A stretch of DNA of 64,000 bases from Takakia lepidozioides (GCA_030704615.1 CM060733.1:59956001-60020000), one strand, 5' to 3'; shown: positions 10,072-20,950, counted from the first letter of the stretch. Numbers and translations are program-made. Notes: generated from the letters alone by a model not told the origin.

Positions 10072-13000
10072 ATGGCTCCGAATTCCTACGCCATAGTTTG
10101 CTGTCCTCCGCAACTTGGGAGAGCCTGGATCCCAAACGAGGGAGGACTTTGCAGAGTGACTGAAACTTACCTTTGTTCCAAATTCAAGCTCAAACCGGGC
10201 ACAATTTATTTGGAAGAAGAAAGGAAGGATGTTCCTGGACAGGTTGACGAGACCATTGTCGTGCTAGGTAACAACGGAGGTTGCGGAATTGAATGGCACG
10301 TACCCCCGTCAGACACCATCCTGTACCGAGCTGTGGGAATGCCCATTCCCTTTCCGAATCAGTCGCTGCCCACACCATCCACAAAGGAGTCCGGAAACCG
10401 ACAGACGGCCACTGCCAACAGAGAGGTATGCAACAATAATCATTCCCGACCTGGACCGTCAAGACCCTCCATAGCTTCTCGTGTGGACGTATTCGACATT
10501 TCCGATGAGGAAGATGAGTGCATTGAGGTCCCCATGTCCTCTACACGGTCCTTCAAATCCGACATGGACGTCTCTGTAGGTGCTACGCATGTACCTCGAG
10601 CATAACTCCAACCCGGTCCATTGTGCAGCTCCTACGACAACATCACCTCGATGGTTCTCGCTCCGAGCTGGCTGCAATCGACTATGCCAAATTTCCAGTC
10701 AGGAAGGTAACGTTTCTGCCTCCCGAAGTCGATGGCAATGTCATCTTCGAGTTTCCACCTGTTATCTCGTCAAACAAAGCCTCGGGGATGTTAACCGGCA
10801 TGGATCAAAAGCATGACGGACACCCCTGGTGTGTGACGAAGACCACTAACACAAAAATTGCTGATGGTGTTCATGTACGATACGTCCTCTGTGCGGGGAA
10901 GCTGAGGTGCCTCAATCCCGCCTGCTTCCACTTTCTTTCCAAAGGAGGGCGGAGAAACGAGACGGATTGGACTAGCACAACGCATCATCCATTCATTGTC
11001 TCCAGCCAAGCTCCTGCGGGTACTTTCAAGTGCGCACATTGCAAAGAACCACCGACGTACATGTCCATGTGCAGAGCCAAGCAATATTACGTTATCTATT
11101 TGCTCCCGGACTTGACTAGAGCTTGCATGCACGTTGGGGTCCACTGCCACCCCTTGGCGAGAGACAACATGCGTGAGGCTGTGGAGGTGAAATTGAGCCC
11201 CGGAGCCAGACCAAAGCAGATTCAGCTGAAGGCAGCCCACAAGATTGCTCTTGGCAAAATCATGTCTGAAGATGGTTCAGACCGAGTGCCCTTGAACGAA
11301 GAGGAGATGCTTGACCTGTTGGAGTCCGTCTCGCACGTTTGTAGTCCGAATGTGCGGAATCACATCGTATCTTGCAAGCAGGAGTTCGGCCGGGGGTCGG
11401 ACATGCACTCAATCCTGGAGGTGAAACGAATGACTGGATATGACTACATCCAAGGTAGCAAGTTTCCAGGGCAAGGCAGCGAATCCGATCGTTGTTACAT
11501 TTTTAAAATGTCGACGTGTGGGCCTGGGAGTGGAGTCGACTTGGTCACTCGCATGACAACTGGAAACTTGTCGAATGCTTGGGTGATGTTTGACCACATC
11601 AAGCGAATTACAAACCATCAGTGGGTGACTATGGGTGCGCATGTTTATGACTATCACTCCAAGAGGCTCATGACGATTGCAATCTGCGAGATGAAAGGGG
11701 AGGACACACAGTCGGAGATGCATCTGTGGGAGGGCATAAACGAGCAGATGGCAAGGGCGAGATTGCCAGAGCCCAATTTCAGGGGATTCATGGCAGACAA
11801 CGCTCAGGCCAACTGGGCAGCGGTGCGGCGTGTGTACGGTGAGGACCCCAATGTGCCAATGGAGGGGAAAAAGAGATCCTGTGGATTCCATTGGATGCAG
11901 AGTCTATCCCACTACACTACCAAATTTGTTGCTAGCTCATTCCAGGCTGAACACCGTGTCCTTTGTACGGCGTGGAAGGATGCACCCACATTTGATGACG
12001 CAGAGGTTAAGTTTGCTATCATCGAGGCTTGGTGGAACACGTCAGGTGCAGTGGAGACAACCAATCTAGGAGCCTTGCACAGCTGGTTGGGGTGGTGGCA
12101 TTTCCGGTATCGACAGTTCAGACAATACATGCAGGAGGTATGATGCTGTCATTTTCGTACAATTGTCTTTCTATTACGGAACTTTCCATTGGTTCCTCAC
12201 CATTGTCTGTGTCTTTGTAGGAGCGGTGCTTGGATTCCGACATGGACATGCCGAACACGAATATGGCAGAATCAGTGCACTCCTCCTGGCGAGCGTCTTC
12301 TGCCGCACATCTGGTGGATGTAGTGACGGCCACAACGGAGGACATCGACAGAGCAATCATGCAGCAAGCCACGTACTACAAGTTCCTGAGCGGGAAACAA
12401 TGGGGCTTTGGGCCGGACAGGGAGGAATTGTTGGTGCGAACAGCTTCGAGGTCGAAGAATCCACTGAAATGGGCGACAACATTGCGAGAGAAGATCAAAG
12501 GGACGCCTCTGCACCGCAGAGGTGAGCACCTAGAGGGGGACGTCCGTACTCGCCCTGTGAGGCGGAGGATTGAAGAGGAACCCGGGTGCGAAGAGAATTC
12601 CTGGAGATCCGACAGGAACATTCGGACAGCACCTCGAGGGCCCGTCATGTTGCCGCACAATGTGTCTTCCAGCAGTGAAAGCCCAAGAAATTCCAGATCG
12701 CCATCGCCTTCAAGCGGGGATTCCGTGCAAGAAATTCCCACCGCTCGCTTGCCCTAGATTCCGCCCCCTTTTATGCAGTATGGCCAAGCCATTGTGGAGA
12801 CGACTGTGTCTGCGTCACAGTGGAGAATTGTTCGCACAAAGCCGTCGTTTCGAGGCAGGTGTTTCGCAATTCGAGTGGATACATGGCAACGTTGTTTAGA
12901 GATGATAAGGAGGAATCCAGATGGTGTTGTCCCTGCTCCTACTTTTACAGGAAGATTTGTCCATGCAAAGTTTGCGGAGGCGACAACCACCCAGTTTTGG

Positions 13001-13651
13001 TTCTGCAGGCACGACATTATGACTTGCGTGTATGGAAAGCCCAAGTACGGCATACAAACAATGCCAGAGGCTCCCCCGGTGTGGCCGGTGGAACCAGGCT
13101 GCGATCTGAGTCAGGTTGAGGCCGACGCCCTTACCGCCGCAGGATTTCGGATGGTGCAGCGCACTGACGTCCCCAGACAACCATTTCCGCTTCCACAGCC
13201 TCCACCACCGACCCCTGTGAGAGCAAGAACAATGGGAACCGACAGCTCTAAGCATCCTACACACCGTTGGGGGAAACCGAAGAGGCGGCGACCTCCCTCA
13301 AAAGTGAACGAGACAAGGATGGGGAATGCACTTCGGATGAACTGTACAATCCAGAGCTCGACAGAAGTGCCCCCACCAGGCTTCGGGCGTGTGTATCAGA
13401 TGGTCACGGCAGGCTCAGCTGTTTGCAATGAGGTGTACACCATCACCATTTCAGAATTACCCACCTGCAATTGCACCGACTTTCAGATCATGGCGAACAA
13501 GGGGGCATCATACTGCCCTTGCAAGCATCTGGACTACGTGTACCTAAAGAGACTCCGGTGTAATTCCACAACTCATCACTTCATACATGCACCAGGGTTG
13601 AGCCCCCAAGTGGTGCACACTCTTCTGAATATGGATCCAGGGGACCAGTGA
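10072..13651 (+). pseudogene. MULE-like SWIM zinc-finger transposase, copy B, nearly complete
   Basis: The probable start is 10072 (MAPNSYAIVCC). One base is missing relative to copy A near 10594, shifting the frame from the 10072-10605 ORF to 10623-12137. The DDE-type core has MFDHIKR, GFMADNAQANW (second Asp), CGFHWMQSL (the C-x2-H motif of MULE transposases) and an E-rich stretch. An intron of about 83 bp (GTATGA at 12138 to TTTGTAG at 12220) joins to a second exon with PNTNMAESVHSSW and a C-terminal SWIM finger (CNC...CPCKH, about 13470-13540). A TAG at 12755 interrupts the second exon, and the same frame then continues to 13651. The frameshift and stop suggest a non-functional copy, though each lesion is single. 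I did not find terminal inverted repeats. Confidence 0.8.
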
Positions 13652-13904
13652 CCTTGGCTTGCGGTCCCAACACAATGGTACGCCCATCCTTTTCGGATAG
13701 TAGAACTGTACTGCTGCAAGTAGCTCTGACTCTGGCCACAGAAAGGTCCGACTTATGTCTTGCCTACCAGTAACCTGTTTTGCTCGAACATCGATAATAC
13801 TATGTCATTCACTCGTGTTTCCACGTACATGTATTTTTGTGTGTTGGAGGGTTCCTGTTTTTCTGCTCTCCCAAACTTTGCTTTCCTCATTCGACCCCCG
13901 GCAA

Positions 13905-14026
13905 GGAAATGCGGCGCCGCATTTCCAAGTAACGTCGTAGGTACTGGTAGATGCGGCAGTCAGCAACACCAAACCGCCCAGAAATTTCGCACGTGCGAAC
14001 CCTAATACGGCACCGCATTTCCCAGT
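13905..14026. repeat. Two palindrome units downstream of transposase copy B
   Basis: One perfect unit (13907-13926, centre CG) and one with a changed left arm (14005-14026, centre CA) lie 250-375 bp after the transposase stop. With the upstream arrays, palindromes are on both sides of copy B, as expected for subterminal repeats of the element. Confidence 0.7.
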
Positions 14027-14454
14027 TCACTTGCAAAACTTTCCCGCCGAATACTGGAAGATGACAGAATTGTGCAGACTCTATTGGTTCAGTCGCGGCA
14101 AAAGGGTCAGCTTCATTCCAATGTTAAGGCATGTAAAACCGCGGAATACTCTATACAGGCCAGTATGCGACGTCGTTTTGCAGTGGTATACTGGATTTCT
14201 CGTTGCACGGTCACTCATTTCCATGAGCGGATCTAAAAAACCATGAGCGGAGTTGTTACTGACGACATATCTTTGCCGCATTACAGGATCCGTAACTTCC
14301 AAAAACGGCAAGGTCAAATATAAAACTATTATTTTAATACTTGTTTAATCTGCCGCATTTCCAAATTTGGAGTCCGCTCATGAAATCCGCGTGTCTTAGA
14401 CTTCGGCTCACCGCTCATGCGGCTCATGGCTCATGGCTCATGGTTTCTACTCAT

Positions 14455-15133
14455 GAAATAGTAAACCTCCAAATCTTTATAAACCCTAGACTAGTTTCTC
14501 ACAGCACGTGAGCTCATCAGTGGGAAAGAAAAGGAATGAGATACAAACCCCACCCCCCGCTTATATACTACTAGGAGTGAACTGCCTCGTGTGGACAATC
14601 TTCCAGTGGATGTCTCGTGAGGAGAAAAACCATCCAACAAATGTCTCGTACGGAGAAAATCGTCCAAAAAGTCTCGGTGGGAGAAAGTCATCTAGTGGAT
14701 GAAAACAAATTCTCGACAAGAGAGAACCAGATCCAAAGAATAAAAATCATCCAAACAGACAATTGCATATCTCTCAAATACAACTAACTCCGTGAGTTTA
14801 TGACTATGCAACAACCAATTACGCTGAAGTTAGAGCATGTTGTGAAAAGTCATAAGGGCTAAAACCACTTCGAAAGGAACGCAAAACCCGTAAGAGCTTT
14901 GCACACGCAGACCATCGTGCAACCATTGTCTTGCTAAAGCCTGCAGCTGTGTTGTCCTTAACGTGTCCAACCACGATCCCCACCTTCCGACCTCCAAGAA
15001 GAAACACGGCTCGGTCTTCGTATTGTTGCTTCATCAAATGAATGAGCAGCTTGGTCAAAAGAATGAAGATCAACATCTGCCTCCATTACATGAAGGCGAT
15101 TAAATATGCGTTGCAGCTAACACTATAAGAAAG
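14455..15133 (-). mobile_element. Hammerhead-bearing retroelement piece, family a, copy 1
   Basis: Read on the minus strand this repeat has a TATATAAGC box near 14570, then a hammerhead (14475-14540). It shares the TATA and hammerhead region with copies at 15.1, 15.9, 22.4 and 23.3 kb. On its right it meets a TTTAGGG motif at 15134. No RT is encoded. It resembles a solo pseudo-LTR of a Penelope-like element, or a retrozyme. Confidence 0.55.
14475..14540 (-). ncRNA. Type I hammerhead ribozyme, copy 1
   Basis: On the minus strand: CTGATGAG, a stem II that can pair CTCAC with GTGAG, an A-rich core block (AGAAAC), then CTA-GTC. Stem I can form between CCCA before CTGATGA and the GGG after the cleavage site. 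Stem II is slightly altered relative to copy 2. Confidence 0.65.
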
Positions 15134-15140
15134 TTTAGGG
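15134..15140 (+). repeat. Single TTTAGGG motif at an element junction
   Basis: One plant-type telomere unit follows AAG and directly precedes family-a sequence. By itself it would be chance, but it sits at the same junction as the longer tracts at 15842 and 22420. Confidence 0.5.
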
Positions 15141-15718
15141 TTCACATAAAGTGTCAAAACAAGTGTAGCAGTACAACGCGGATGCACCGGGTGCAAGATA
15201 AACACAATCCGGGCAAATAAGTTTTAGGGGGGCCAGTTATGCACCCCTGGAAAAATTTCAGATCCTGTGAATCAAACCTGAAAGGAGAGATCCTGAGAGA
15301 CAGAAAACTAGAATAGAAGTATGCGAGGTGTCCTGAAATGCAACTGCAAACCTATGCAAGAGGCAAATGTGCGTATGAGAACTATTTCACTGGATGCACA
15401 GGAGAATAGAACCCTATCTCTGTTTTGCAAGAGAATGGACACACTAGGAACAACTTAGATGCAGATCTCACATGCACTACTCGAGAGGGAGTTTATGGCA
15501 TGCCGTATAGACACAGAGCTCATAACAATGCAATGATCTAAAGCAGGGGATACAAACGCATCTAAAACTCCACAACTTCAAAGGGTGAGACCACGAGGCA
15601 AGATCATGCAAAGTAGTGAAGCCAAATCCTTATAAACCCCAGACTAGTTTCGCTCAGCACGTGAGCTCATCAGTGGGAAAGAAAAGGAATGAGATACAAA
15701 CCCCACCCCCCCGCTTAT
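15141..15718 (-). mobile_element. Hammerhead-bearing retroelement piece, family a, copy 2
   Basis: This copy shares with the 15859, 22438 and 23321 copies the block AATGCACCGGGTGCA near its 3' end (minus-strand sense) and the TTTAGGGG/GGCC block after it. Its 5' end (minus sense) has the hammerhead and a TATATAAGC-type box. It is followed by an inverted copy of its own ribozyme end. Confidence 0.55.
15625..15690 (-). ncRNA. Type I hammerhead ribozyme, copy 2 (best preserved)
   Basis: Read on the minus strand: CTGATGA (15673-15667), stem II GCTCA/TGAGC with a 5-base loop CGTGC (15666-15652), GAAA (15651-15648), a minimal stem III C-TA-G, and the cleavage triplet GTC (15644-15642). Stem I pairs CCCA (15677-15674) with TGGG after the site, then continues beyond an internal loop with TCCTT/AAGGA. 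Every core position of the hammerhead consensus is present. A very short stem III is typical of hammerheads in Penelope-like elements, which may cut as dimers. Confidence 0.85.
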
Positions 15719-15844
15719 ATGCTAGATTGTCCACACGAGGCAGTTCACTCCTAGTAGTAGATAAGCGGGGGGTGGGGTTTGTATCTCATTCCTTTTCTTT
15801 CCCATTGATGAGCCCACGTGCTGAGCGAAACTAGTCTGGGGTTT
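15634..15844. repeat. Inverted repeat of about 84-bp arms
   Basis: Left arm 15634-15718 and right arm 15761-15844 are near-perfect reverse complements around a loop of about 42 bp. Each arm contains a hammerhead, so two ribozymes face each other. The loop contains a segment that is the reverse complement of 14572-14600, downstream of the copy-1 ribozyme, so the right arm is a folded-back piece of another copy. The right arm runs directly into the telomeric tract at 15842. Confidence 0.85.
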
Positions 15845-15845
15845 A
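15775..15845 (+). ncRNA. Hammerhead ribozyme, inverted copy 3 (core mutated)
   Basis: On the plus strand: TTGATGA in place of CTGATGA, stem II GCCCA/TGAGC with one mismatch, GAAA, C-TA-GTC. The first core C is changed to T, which should abolish activity. Confidence 0.6.
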
Positions 15846-15858
15846 GGGTTTAGGGTTT
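15842..15858 (+). repeat. Interstitial telomeric tract
   Basis: Two full TTTAGGG units plus a partial third separate the inverted hammerhead end from the 3' end of family-a copy 3. Confidence 0.85.
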
Positions 15859-16855
15859 ACAAAAGAGTGCAAACAAATACATGTAGCAGTGCAACAGAGT
15901 TCGAACCGCGAATGCACCGGGTGCATTAGTAGCAAAGTGCAAACAAGTTTTTTAGGGGCCAATTATGGACACCTTAGAAAACTTGTAGAAATATCTAGCC
16001 TGTGAATCAAAACTAAAAGAATCGATCGTGAGACACAGAAAACTAGAATAGAAGAGAGTGGGAGTGATGTTGCAACGTTCTAAAGTGCAAATGCAAAGAT
16101 ATGCAAGAGGCAAGTGTGTGTGATGAAACTAATTCACTGTAAGGACAGGAGAATAGTAACCTATCTCTAAGAAAGAGAATAGACACACTAAAGAACAGTC
16201 TTACAATGAGATCTAACATGCAACACTCGAAAATGAGTTTAAAACATGCACTACAATAGACACAAAGCAAATTAATGCAATGAACTATGCAGAAGATCAA
16301 ATCTAAAACTCAACAACAACAACAACAATGCCGCCAATGAGACAAAGAGACAAGAACACAAGATGCAGCAAAGCGAATCTCTATAATCCCCAAACTAGTT
16401 TCGCTCAGCGCGTGAGCTCATCAGTATGAAAGAGAAGGAAAAGAGATACAATGTGCACCCCTCACCCCGCTTATATACTGCGGAAAGTGAACTTGTCTCG
16501 GGGGGGGGAGAGAGAAAATACCTAATGGATGGAAAACATCCAAAATTGTCTCGGCTGGAGAGATCGTCCAACACATGAAAACTTAGATGAAAAACATCCA
16601 AAGTTTTCTCGGCAGGGGAGAAATATCCAACGCATGAAACTCTAGATGAAAAACATCCTAATGTTCTCTCCAAAATGGATAAACATCCAAACTAGAAGCT
16701 AACTGCATGTCTCAAATACAACTAGCCTCTAGATTTGTAACATAGCACGAACTAGATAGGAATGCAAGTTTCGTGCCCTCTTCCAACATACCATAGGTCT
16801 GTCAAAGGACGCTAACTGCGGGCTTTTTGCGGAACTTTCAAAAAGCCGCATGAAG
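15859..16855 (-). mobile_element. Hammerhead-bearing retroelement piece, family a, copy 3
   Basis: About 1 kb bounded by telomeric tracts on both sides. On the minus strand the TATA box and hammerhead (16383-16440) lie in the half near 16.4-16.5 kb and AATGCACCGGGTGCA near 15.92 kb. The distal end (CATGAAG before 16856) matches that of the 22438 copy (AATGAAG before 23314), so this looks like a full-length unit. Confidence 0.6.
16383..16440 (-). ncRNA. Hammerhead ribozyme, copy 4
   Basis: Minus strand: CTGATGA, stem II GCTCA/TGAGC with loop CGCGC, GAAA, C-TA-GTT. The loop differs from copy 2 while the stem is kept. The triplet is GTT rather than GTC, and stem I is weakened (CATA in place of CCCA). 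Confidence 0.7.
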
Positions 16856-16876
16856 TTTAGGGTTTAGGGTTTAGGG
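16856..16876 (+). repeat. Interstitial telomeric tract, (TTTAGGG)3
   Basis: Three exact units separate family-a copy 3 from family-b copy 1. Confidence 0.95.
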
Positions 16877-17694
16877 TGGTTAGCAAAGGCTTGAAAAGAT
16901 AACAAAAAGTAGAAAAAATACTGGAAAAAGACACAGTAGAATTTAAGGGGGGCCGGTTCGGACCCAAATACAAATGCAATGGAAACCAAGACAAATGCAT
17001 ACAAAGTGTGCCTATCGTGCCTAAAGGGATGCTATAAGACTATTATGTCTTATGCAAGGACTCCTGCCCTCACGAGATAGGGTTCTCTAATTGAAGAAAG
17101 AGGCACTTTTGCTCCAACCGTAAGCTTTTTTATGTTTGTTTTTCTTTGTTTAACGACAAAAATCTTGCTCACTATGGGCAAGCATGCGTTCAAGGTAGTC
17201 ACAAACATAGGGTCAAGTCTCAACCCCTAGTTGGAAAACTTATATGCCCCACCTTCAAAAAGAGATTCGTACCTCTAAGGAAGAATATGAAGGATTACCG
17301 CATAAGGTCATTGACGAGAAGGTTAGGTCGGCAGAGGCTTGCGCATGCCCATAGTCCTCTGATCGCTCGAGATGAACTCGAGGGAGGATCAACCAAGTCC
17401 CTTCTCTCCGACCATCGGGCGTACGACAAGGGAAACCGTGTAGTCGGGGCTAAATTAGCTTGCTCGACACGATTACCATATACCCCCAGCCGCCTTACCC
17501 ATTGTAAGCGGTGGCTAAGATGGCGTCAAACGGAAGGCTCTATACGCCCGTGCTTTGGAAAGAAAAAAGGCCTCGGAAGTAACCAAGGGTTGGGATTCCC
17601 CTCGGAGCCGAGCACCCTTTCGATCCAAGTTGTCCGGGCGGGCAAGGACTAGACTCTCGACTTCTCTAAATGTGGAGACACAAATGAGAGTTAA

Positions 17695-17750
17695 GGTGTT
17701 TTATTCCAAACAAGTTTCGTTTGATTGCTCAAGCTCATCAGTGGAACACC
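17695..17750 (-). ncRNA. Type I hammerhead ribozyme, copy 5 (family b)
   Basis: Minus strand: stem I strand GGTGTTCCA, CTGATGA, stem II GCTTGA/TCAAAC closed by GCAA with one mismatch, GAAA, C-TT-GTT, then GGAA and CACC which pair back with TTCC and GGTG. The sequence outside the core is unrelated to family a, so the fold is conserved across two families. Confidence 0.75.
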
Positions 17751-17976
17751 AACCGAGCAAAATTGCTCCGAGCAAAATTGTTGAATTTGGTGATGATTGA
17801 AGATCAGGAAGGGGGAAGAGGACGAGGAATGTAAATGAGACCAAGGCCCAGGAGTTGTCGCTCCGCAAAGGAGAGAACCCTCTTGCTATAGTTGTGGATA
17901 GCAGTGTTGGTGACCCTGCATTCTACCTGGGAGGGAGTCTTCCTAGCAAAGAGCAACAAAGCGTATGCTTTCGGGT

Positions 17977-19023
17977 CTACGAGCGGGTACCAGAAAAGAC
18001 TCCTCGTGCGCCCCCGCGTCTGTGAGGAGGTACGTATGGCCGCTTCGTCTTCGTCGTTGTCGCACCCTTCGTCGTGGCCGGTTTTCCGTTGACCCTCGCT
18101 GAAGGTTTCCGGCCTCCCGTACCAAAACCGGTTGTGCGGTTCGAGCCTGACCTCTTGTTGAAGGAGGTAGGTGATGCAACAGAACGGGTGGAGACCCGGA
18201 TTCCTTTCTGCTGCTTGCCGTTTCCCGACTTTCCGCCACGACTCGCCTTAGGCTTACTAGCCGGTTTGGTCCCAAGCTTCTGGGCCTTAGGTTTCACCTG
18301 GATGGAATTCACCACCTTCTTCACCTCCTTGAGTACTTCCTTGACCACCACGCGTTTCACGAGGGTAGCAATGGAGGGTTCCACAGGGAGGGTCTCCGCT
18401 TCTTCCATAGCACCTTCTCGAGCAACGTTGCGAGCGGCGATAGCCGCAGCCTTGCTGACGTCGGAAAGTTGTTTGTGAATGAGAAATATATCTACATGAG
18501 TAACAAAGAGATTGTTAAGATGAAGATGCCACGACTCAATGGAAGACTTAGACTTGTCACCTATCAAATTTAAGGATCGTAAAGGCGAAATCAAATCCGA
18601 GAGGCGAGTCTCAAAGACCGGTTTCGATTGCTCGAGCTTGTGGGTCAAGCTAGCAAGACGAGTTTCTTGGGCTTTGATGAGTGCTTCAAAGCACTTGATC
18701 CGATATGCGGTTGTGCATTCGGCCAAGCTCGCATCAAGGACGGATTGGGCCTCAGGATCTCCTATTTGAAGTTTAGGAGGACTCATTCTAAGGGAGTTGG
18801 GTATGGTGCCTTCTTCGAATTGCACTCGCAATTTTTGAAGGTACTTGGAAGTCTTTTCATGCTCATGCCTAAGACTTTTGAATTCCTTGTCCGATGTGTG
18901 TACAAATGTAAGCAAAGGGGGAGGAATAGAGACATTCATGCTAAAAGAAAAAGACGCGGATGCATGAGAAGGGCCGACGCCTAAGCTAGGACATGGACGT
19001 TTGTTACCTGCTAGTTCCGCCAT
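17977..19023 (-). CDS. Gag-like basic coiled-coil protein of family-b element
   Basis: A 348-residue uninterrupted ORF. The first half is helical and rich in charged residues (LRHEHEKTSKYLQKL, then heptad-like stretches to about residue 170). The last 120 residues are strongly basic with S/T/G/K repeats, and it ends in PPHRRGGARGV, which resembles RGG-type nucleic-acid binding tails. No zinc knuckle or RT is present. I do not recognise the family. A structural, RNA-binding role like Gag/ORF1 is inferred from composition and from its place between a telomeric tract and a hammerhead ribozyme. CCCTAAACCCTAAAC lies just upstream of the ATG. Confidence 0.55.
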   Translation of the reverse strand: MAELAGNKRPCPSLGVGPSHASASFSFSMNVSIPPPLLTFVHTSDKEFKSLRHEHEKTSKYLQKLRVQFEEGTIPNSLRMSPPKLQIGDPEAQSVLDASLAECTTAYRIKCFEALIKAQETRLASLTHKLEQSKPVFETRLSDLISPLRSLNLIGDKSKSSIESWHLHLNNLFVTHVDIFLIHKQLSDVSKAAAIAARNVAREGAMEEAETLPVEPSIATLVKRVVVKEVLKEVKKVVNSIQVKPKAQKLGTKPASKPKASRGGKSGNGKQQKGIRVSTRSVASPTSFNKRSGSNRTTGFGTGGRKPSARVNGKPATTKGATTTKTKRPYVPPHRRGGARGVFSGTRS

Positions 19024-19033
19024 GGAAAAAAAG

Positions 19034-19047
19034 TTTAGGGTTTAGGG
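19034..19047 (+). repeat. Interstitial telomeric tract, (TTTAGGG)2
   Basis: Two exact units between the 5' end of family-b copy 1 and the 3' end of family-b copy 2. Confidence 0.95.
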
Positions 19048-19592
19048 TGGTTAGCAAAGGCTTGCAAAGGTAACAAAAAGTAGAAAAAATACTGGAAAAA
19101 GACGCAGTAGAATTTAAGGGGGGCCGGTTCGGACTCAAATACAAATGCAATGGAAACCAAGACAAATGCATACAAAGTATACCTATCGTGCCTAAAAGGA
19201 TGCTATAAGACTATTATGTCTTATGCAAGGACTCCCGCCCTCACGAGATAGGGTTCTCTAATTGAAGAAAGAGGCACTTTCGCTCCAACCGTAAGCTTTT
19301 TTATGTTTGTTTTTCCTTGTTTAACGACAAAAATCTTGCTCATTATGGGCAAGCATGCGTTCAAGGTAGTCACAAACATAGGGTCAAGTCTCAACCCCTA
19401 GTTGGAAAACTTATATGCCCCACCTTCAAAAAGAGATTCGTACCTCTAAGGAAGAATACGAAGGATTACCGCATAAGGTCATCGACGAGAAGGTTAGGTC
19501 GGCAGAGGCTTGCGCATGCCCATAGTCCTCTGATCGCTCGAGATGAACTCGAGGGAGGATCAACCAAGTCCCTTCTCTCCGACCATCACAAG
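19048..19592 (-). mobile_element. Family b, copy 2, 5'-truncated
   Basis: About 540 bp nearly identical to 16877-17422 and in the same orientation. Both copies share the same 3' junction (TTTAGGGTGGTTAGCAAAGG). Copy 2 stops at GACCATC, where copy 1 continues into the ribozyme and ORF, and a new telomeric tract starts three bases later. Shared 3' ends with different 5' ends are the mark of target-primed, 5'-truncated insertion onto telomeric DNA. Confidence 0.8.
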
Positions 19593-19612
19593 TTAGGGTT
19601 TAGGGTTTAGGG
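19593..19612 (+). repeat. Interstitial telomeric tract
   Basis: Just under three TTTAGGG units between family-b copy 2 and the 2.8-kb element c. Confidence 0.95.
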
Positions 19613-20097
19613 TTACATGGCCATTCCTGCGAAAAGTGACCATTTTTTTTTCGTGTTTTGAGGTGACCTACCCCCCATTTGTGCATAATGTGGTTCCGAA
19701 TATGTAAAAATATTTCCCTATTGTATCATCATTCGTGAGATATGACACGTTTGACTTTTGACACATTTGGTTGACTTTGGCCTATATATAGCTTTTTTGG
19801 AATTTGAAAAGGCCTAGGTGGTAGTAGTAGGTATTATTAGGACAATGGTGGAAAAAGTTTGGCAAAAAGGTCAAAAAGTTGGCAAATATAGGCGTTTGAA
19901 GGCAAAACCCTAAAATGCCTATTGTGGCTAAATTTGGAGGTTGTTGGTGGTTTTGAATGGACCTATCCCCCCATTTAAAAGTATAAGGATTCCGAATATG
20001 TAAAAACATTTCCCCAATCCCTCGCCATTTGGGAGATATTAAGGAGTTGACTTTGGGTTGAGTTTGACTTTTTTGAATTTGGTCCAATTAAGGCAGC

Positions 20098-20950
20098 AAC
20101 TTTCAAAGTGAGATATCTTAAGCAAATCTTCGTCAATTTGGAAAGTTTAGGTGTCTATCTTGTGTAGTTTTTCTTGGGGAATCCAATGGTATGTGGCGCT
20201 CACCCTAATTCTTTGTAGAACTCTACTTACGAGCAACATTGTGAGGCGGACTTCTTTGTAGGATCAGCGACTTTCAAAGTGGTATATCGCGGCAAAATCA
20301 TGGTCGATTAGCAAGTTTGAGGTATGTATCTTGTGTGTTTTTTCATTACGCATCCAATGGTATATTGTGCTCGTTCTAATTCGTTGTAAATCGAAACTTA
20401 TGACTAAAAATGTGAACCTGCCATTTTTGTAGGAACTGCGACGTTCAAAGTGGCATATCTACACCAAATCTTGGTCGATTTGTGCGTTCAAGGTATGCAT
20501 CTTGGTCGTGTTTTTGTGTTGAATCCATTGGTATCTTGCCCATCTTCTAATTCGTCCTAGAACGGAAGATATGAGCAAAAACGTCAACCTGGTCTAAAAA
20601 GTCAGCAACTTTCAAAGTGCATTTTAGGGTGCTAATCTTGGTCATTTCTTTCATTCAGGGTATGCATCTTGTGCGCTTTTTTGTGGGGAATCCAGTGGTT
20701 TGCGGCGCTTGTTGTAATTCCTTGTAAAACAAAAGTTATGAGCAAAATAGTGAGTCGGAAACCCTTTTTAGTAAGGTGAGCGAACTTTAAGGGGTCATAT
20801 CTAGGTCAAATCTTGTCCGATTGGGGTAATGTTTATGTGCATATTGAGTGTTTTTTTGTTGCAAATCCATTGATATGTCTATCTTTTTGTGGGTCCTTCT
20901 AGATCAAAAGTTATGTTGATTTAATGAATCGGGTTCAATTAGGTGCTATA
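20098..20950 (+). repeat. Degenerate 172-bp tandem repeat, five units
   Basis: Units begin with ACTTTCAAAGTG at 20098, 20269, 20440, 20607 and 20783 (spacing 171, 171, 167, 176). Each continues with CATATCT...AAATCTTGGTCGATT, a TATG-ATCTTGTG...TTTTTTG block, GAATCCAATGGTAT, and ends with a stretch like AATTC-TTGTAGAAC...GAGCAA. Units are clearly related but well diverged. The length is close to one nucleosome plus linker. Confidence 0.8.

Larger units (their letters stand above)
16877..19033 (-). mobile_element. Retroelement piece, family b, with gag-like ORF and hammerhead
   Basis: Bounded by telomeric tracts on both sides. In minus-strand sense it holds a 348-codon ORF (19023-17977), a hammerhead (about 17745-17695) and a 3' region (to 16877) that is repeated almost exactly at 19048-19589. 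Its ORF begins only 11 bp from the next telomeric tract, so it may be 5'-truncated. The organisation ORF, then ribozyme, then 3' end abutting telomeric repeats is what a telomere-primed Penelope-like or HeT-A-like element would leave. Confidence 0.6.
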
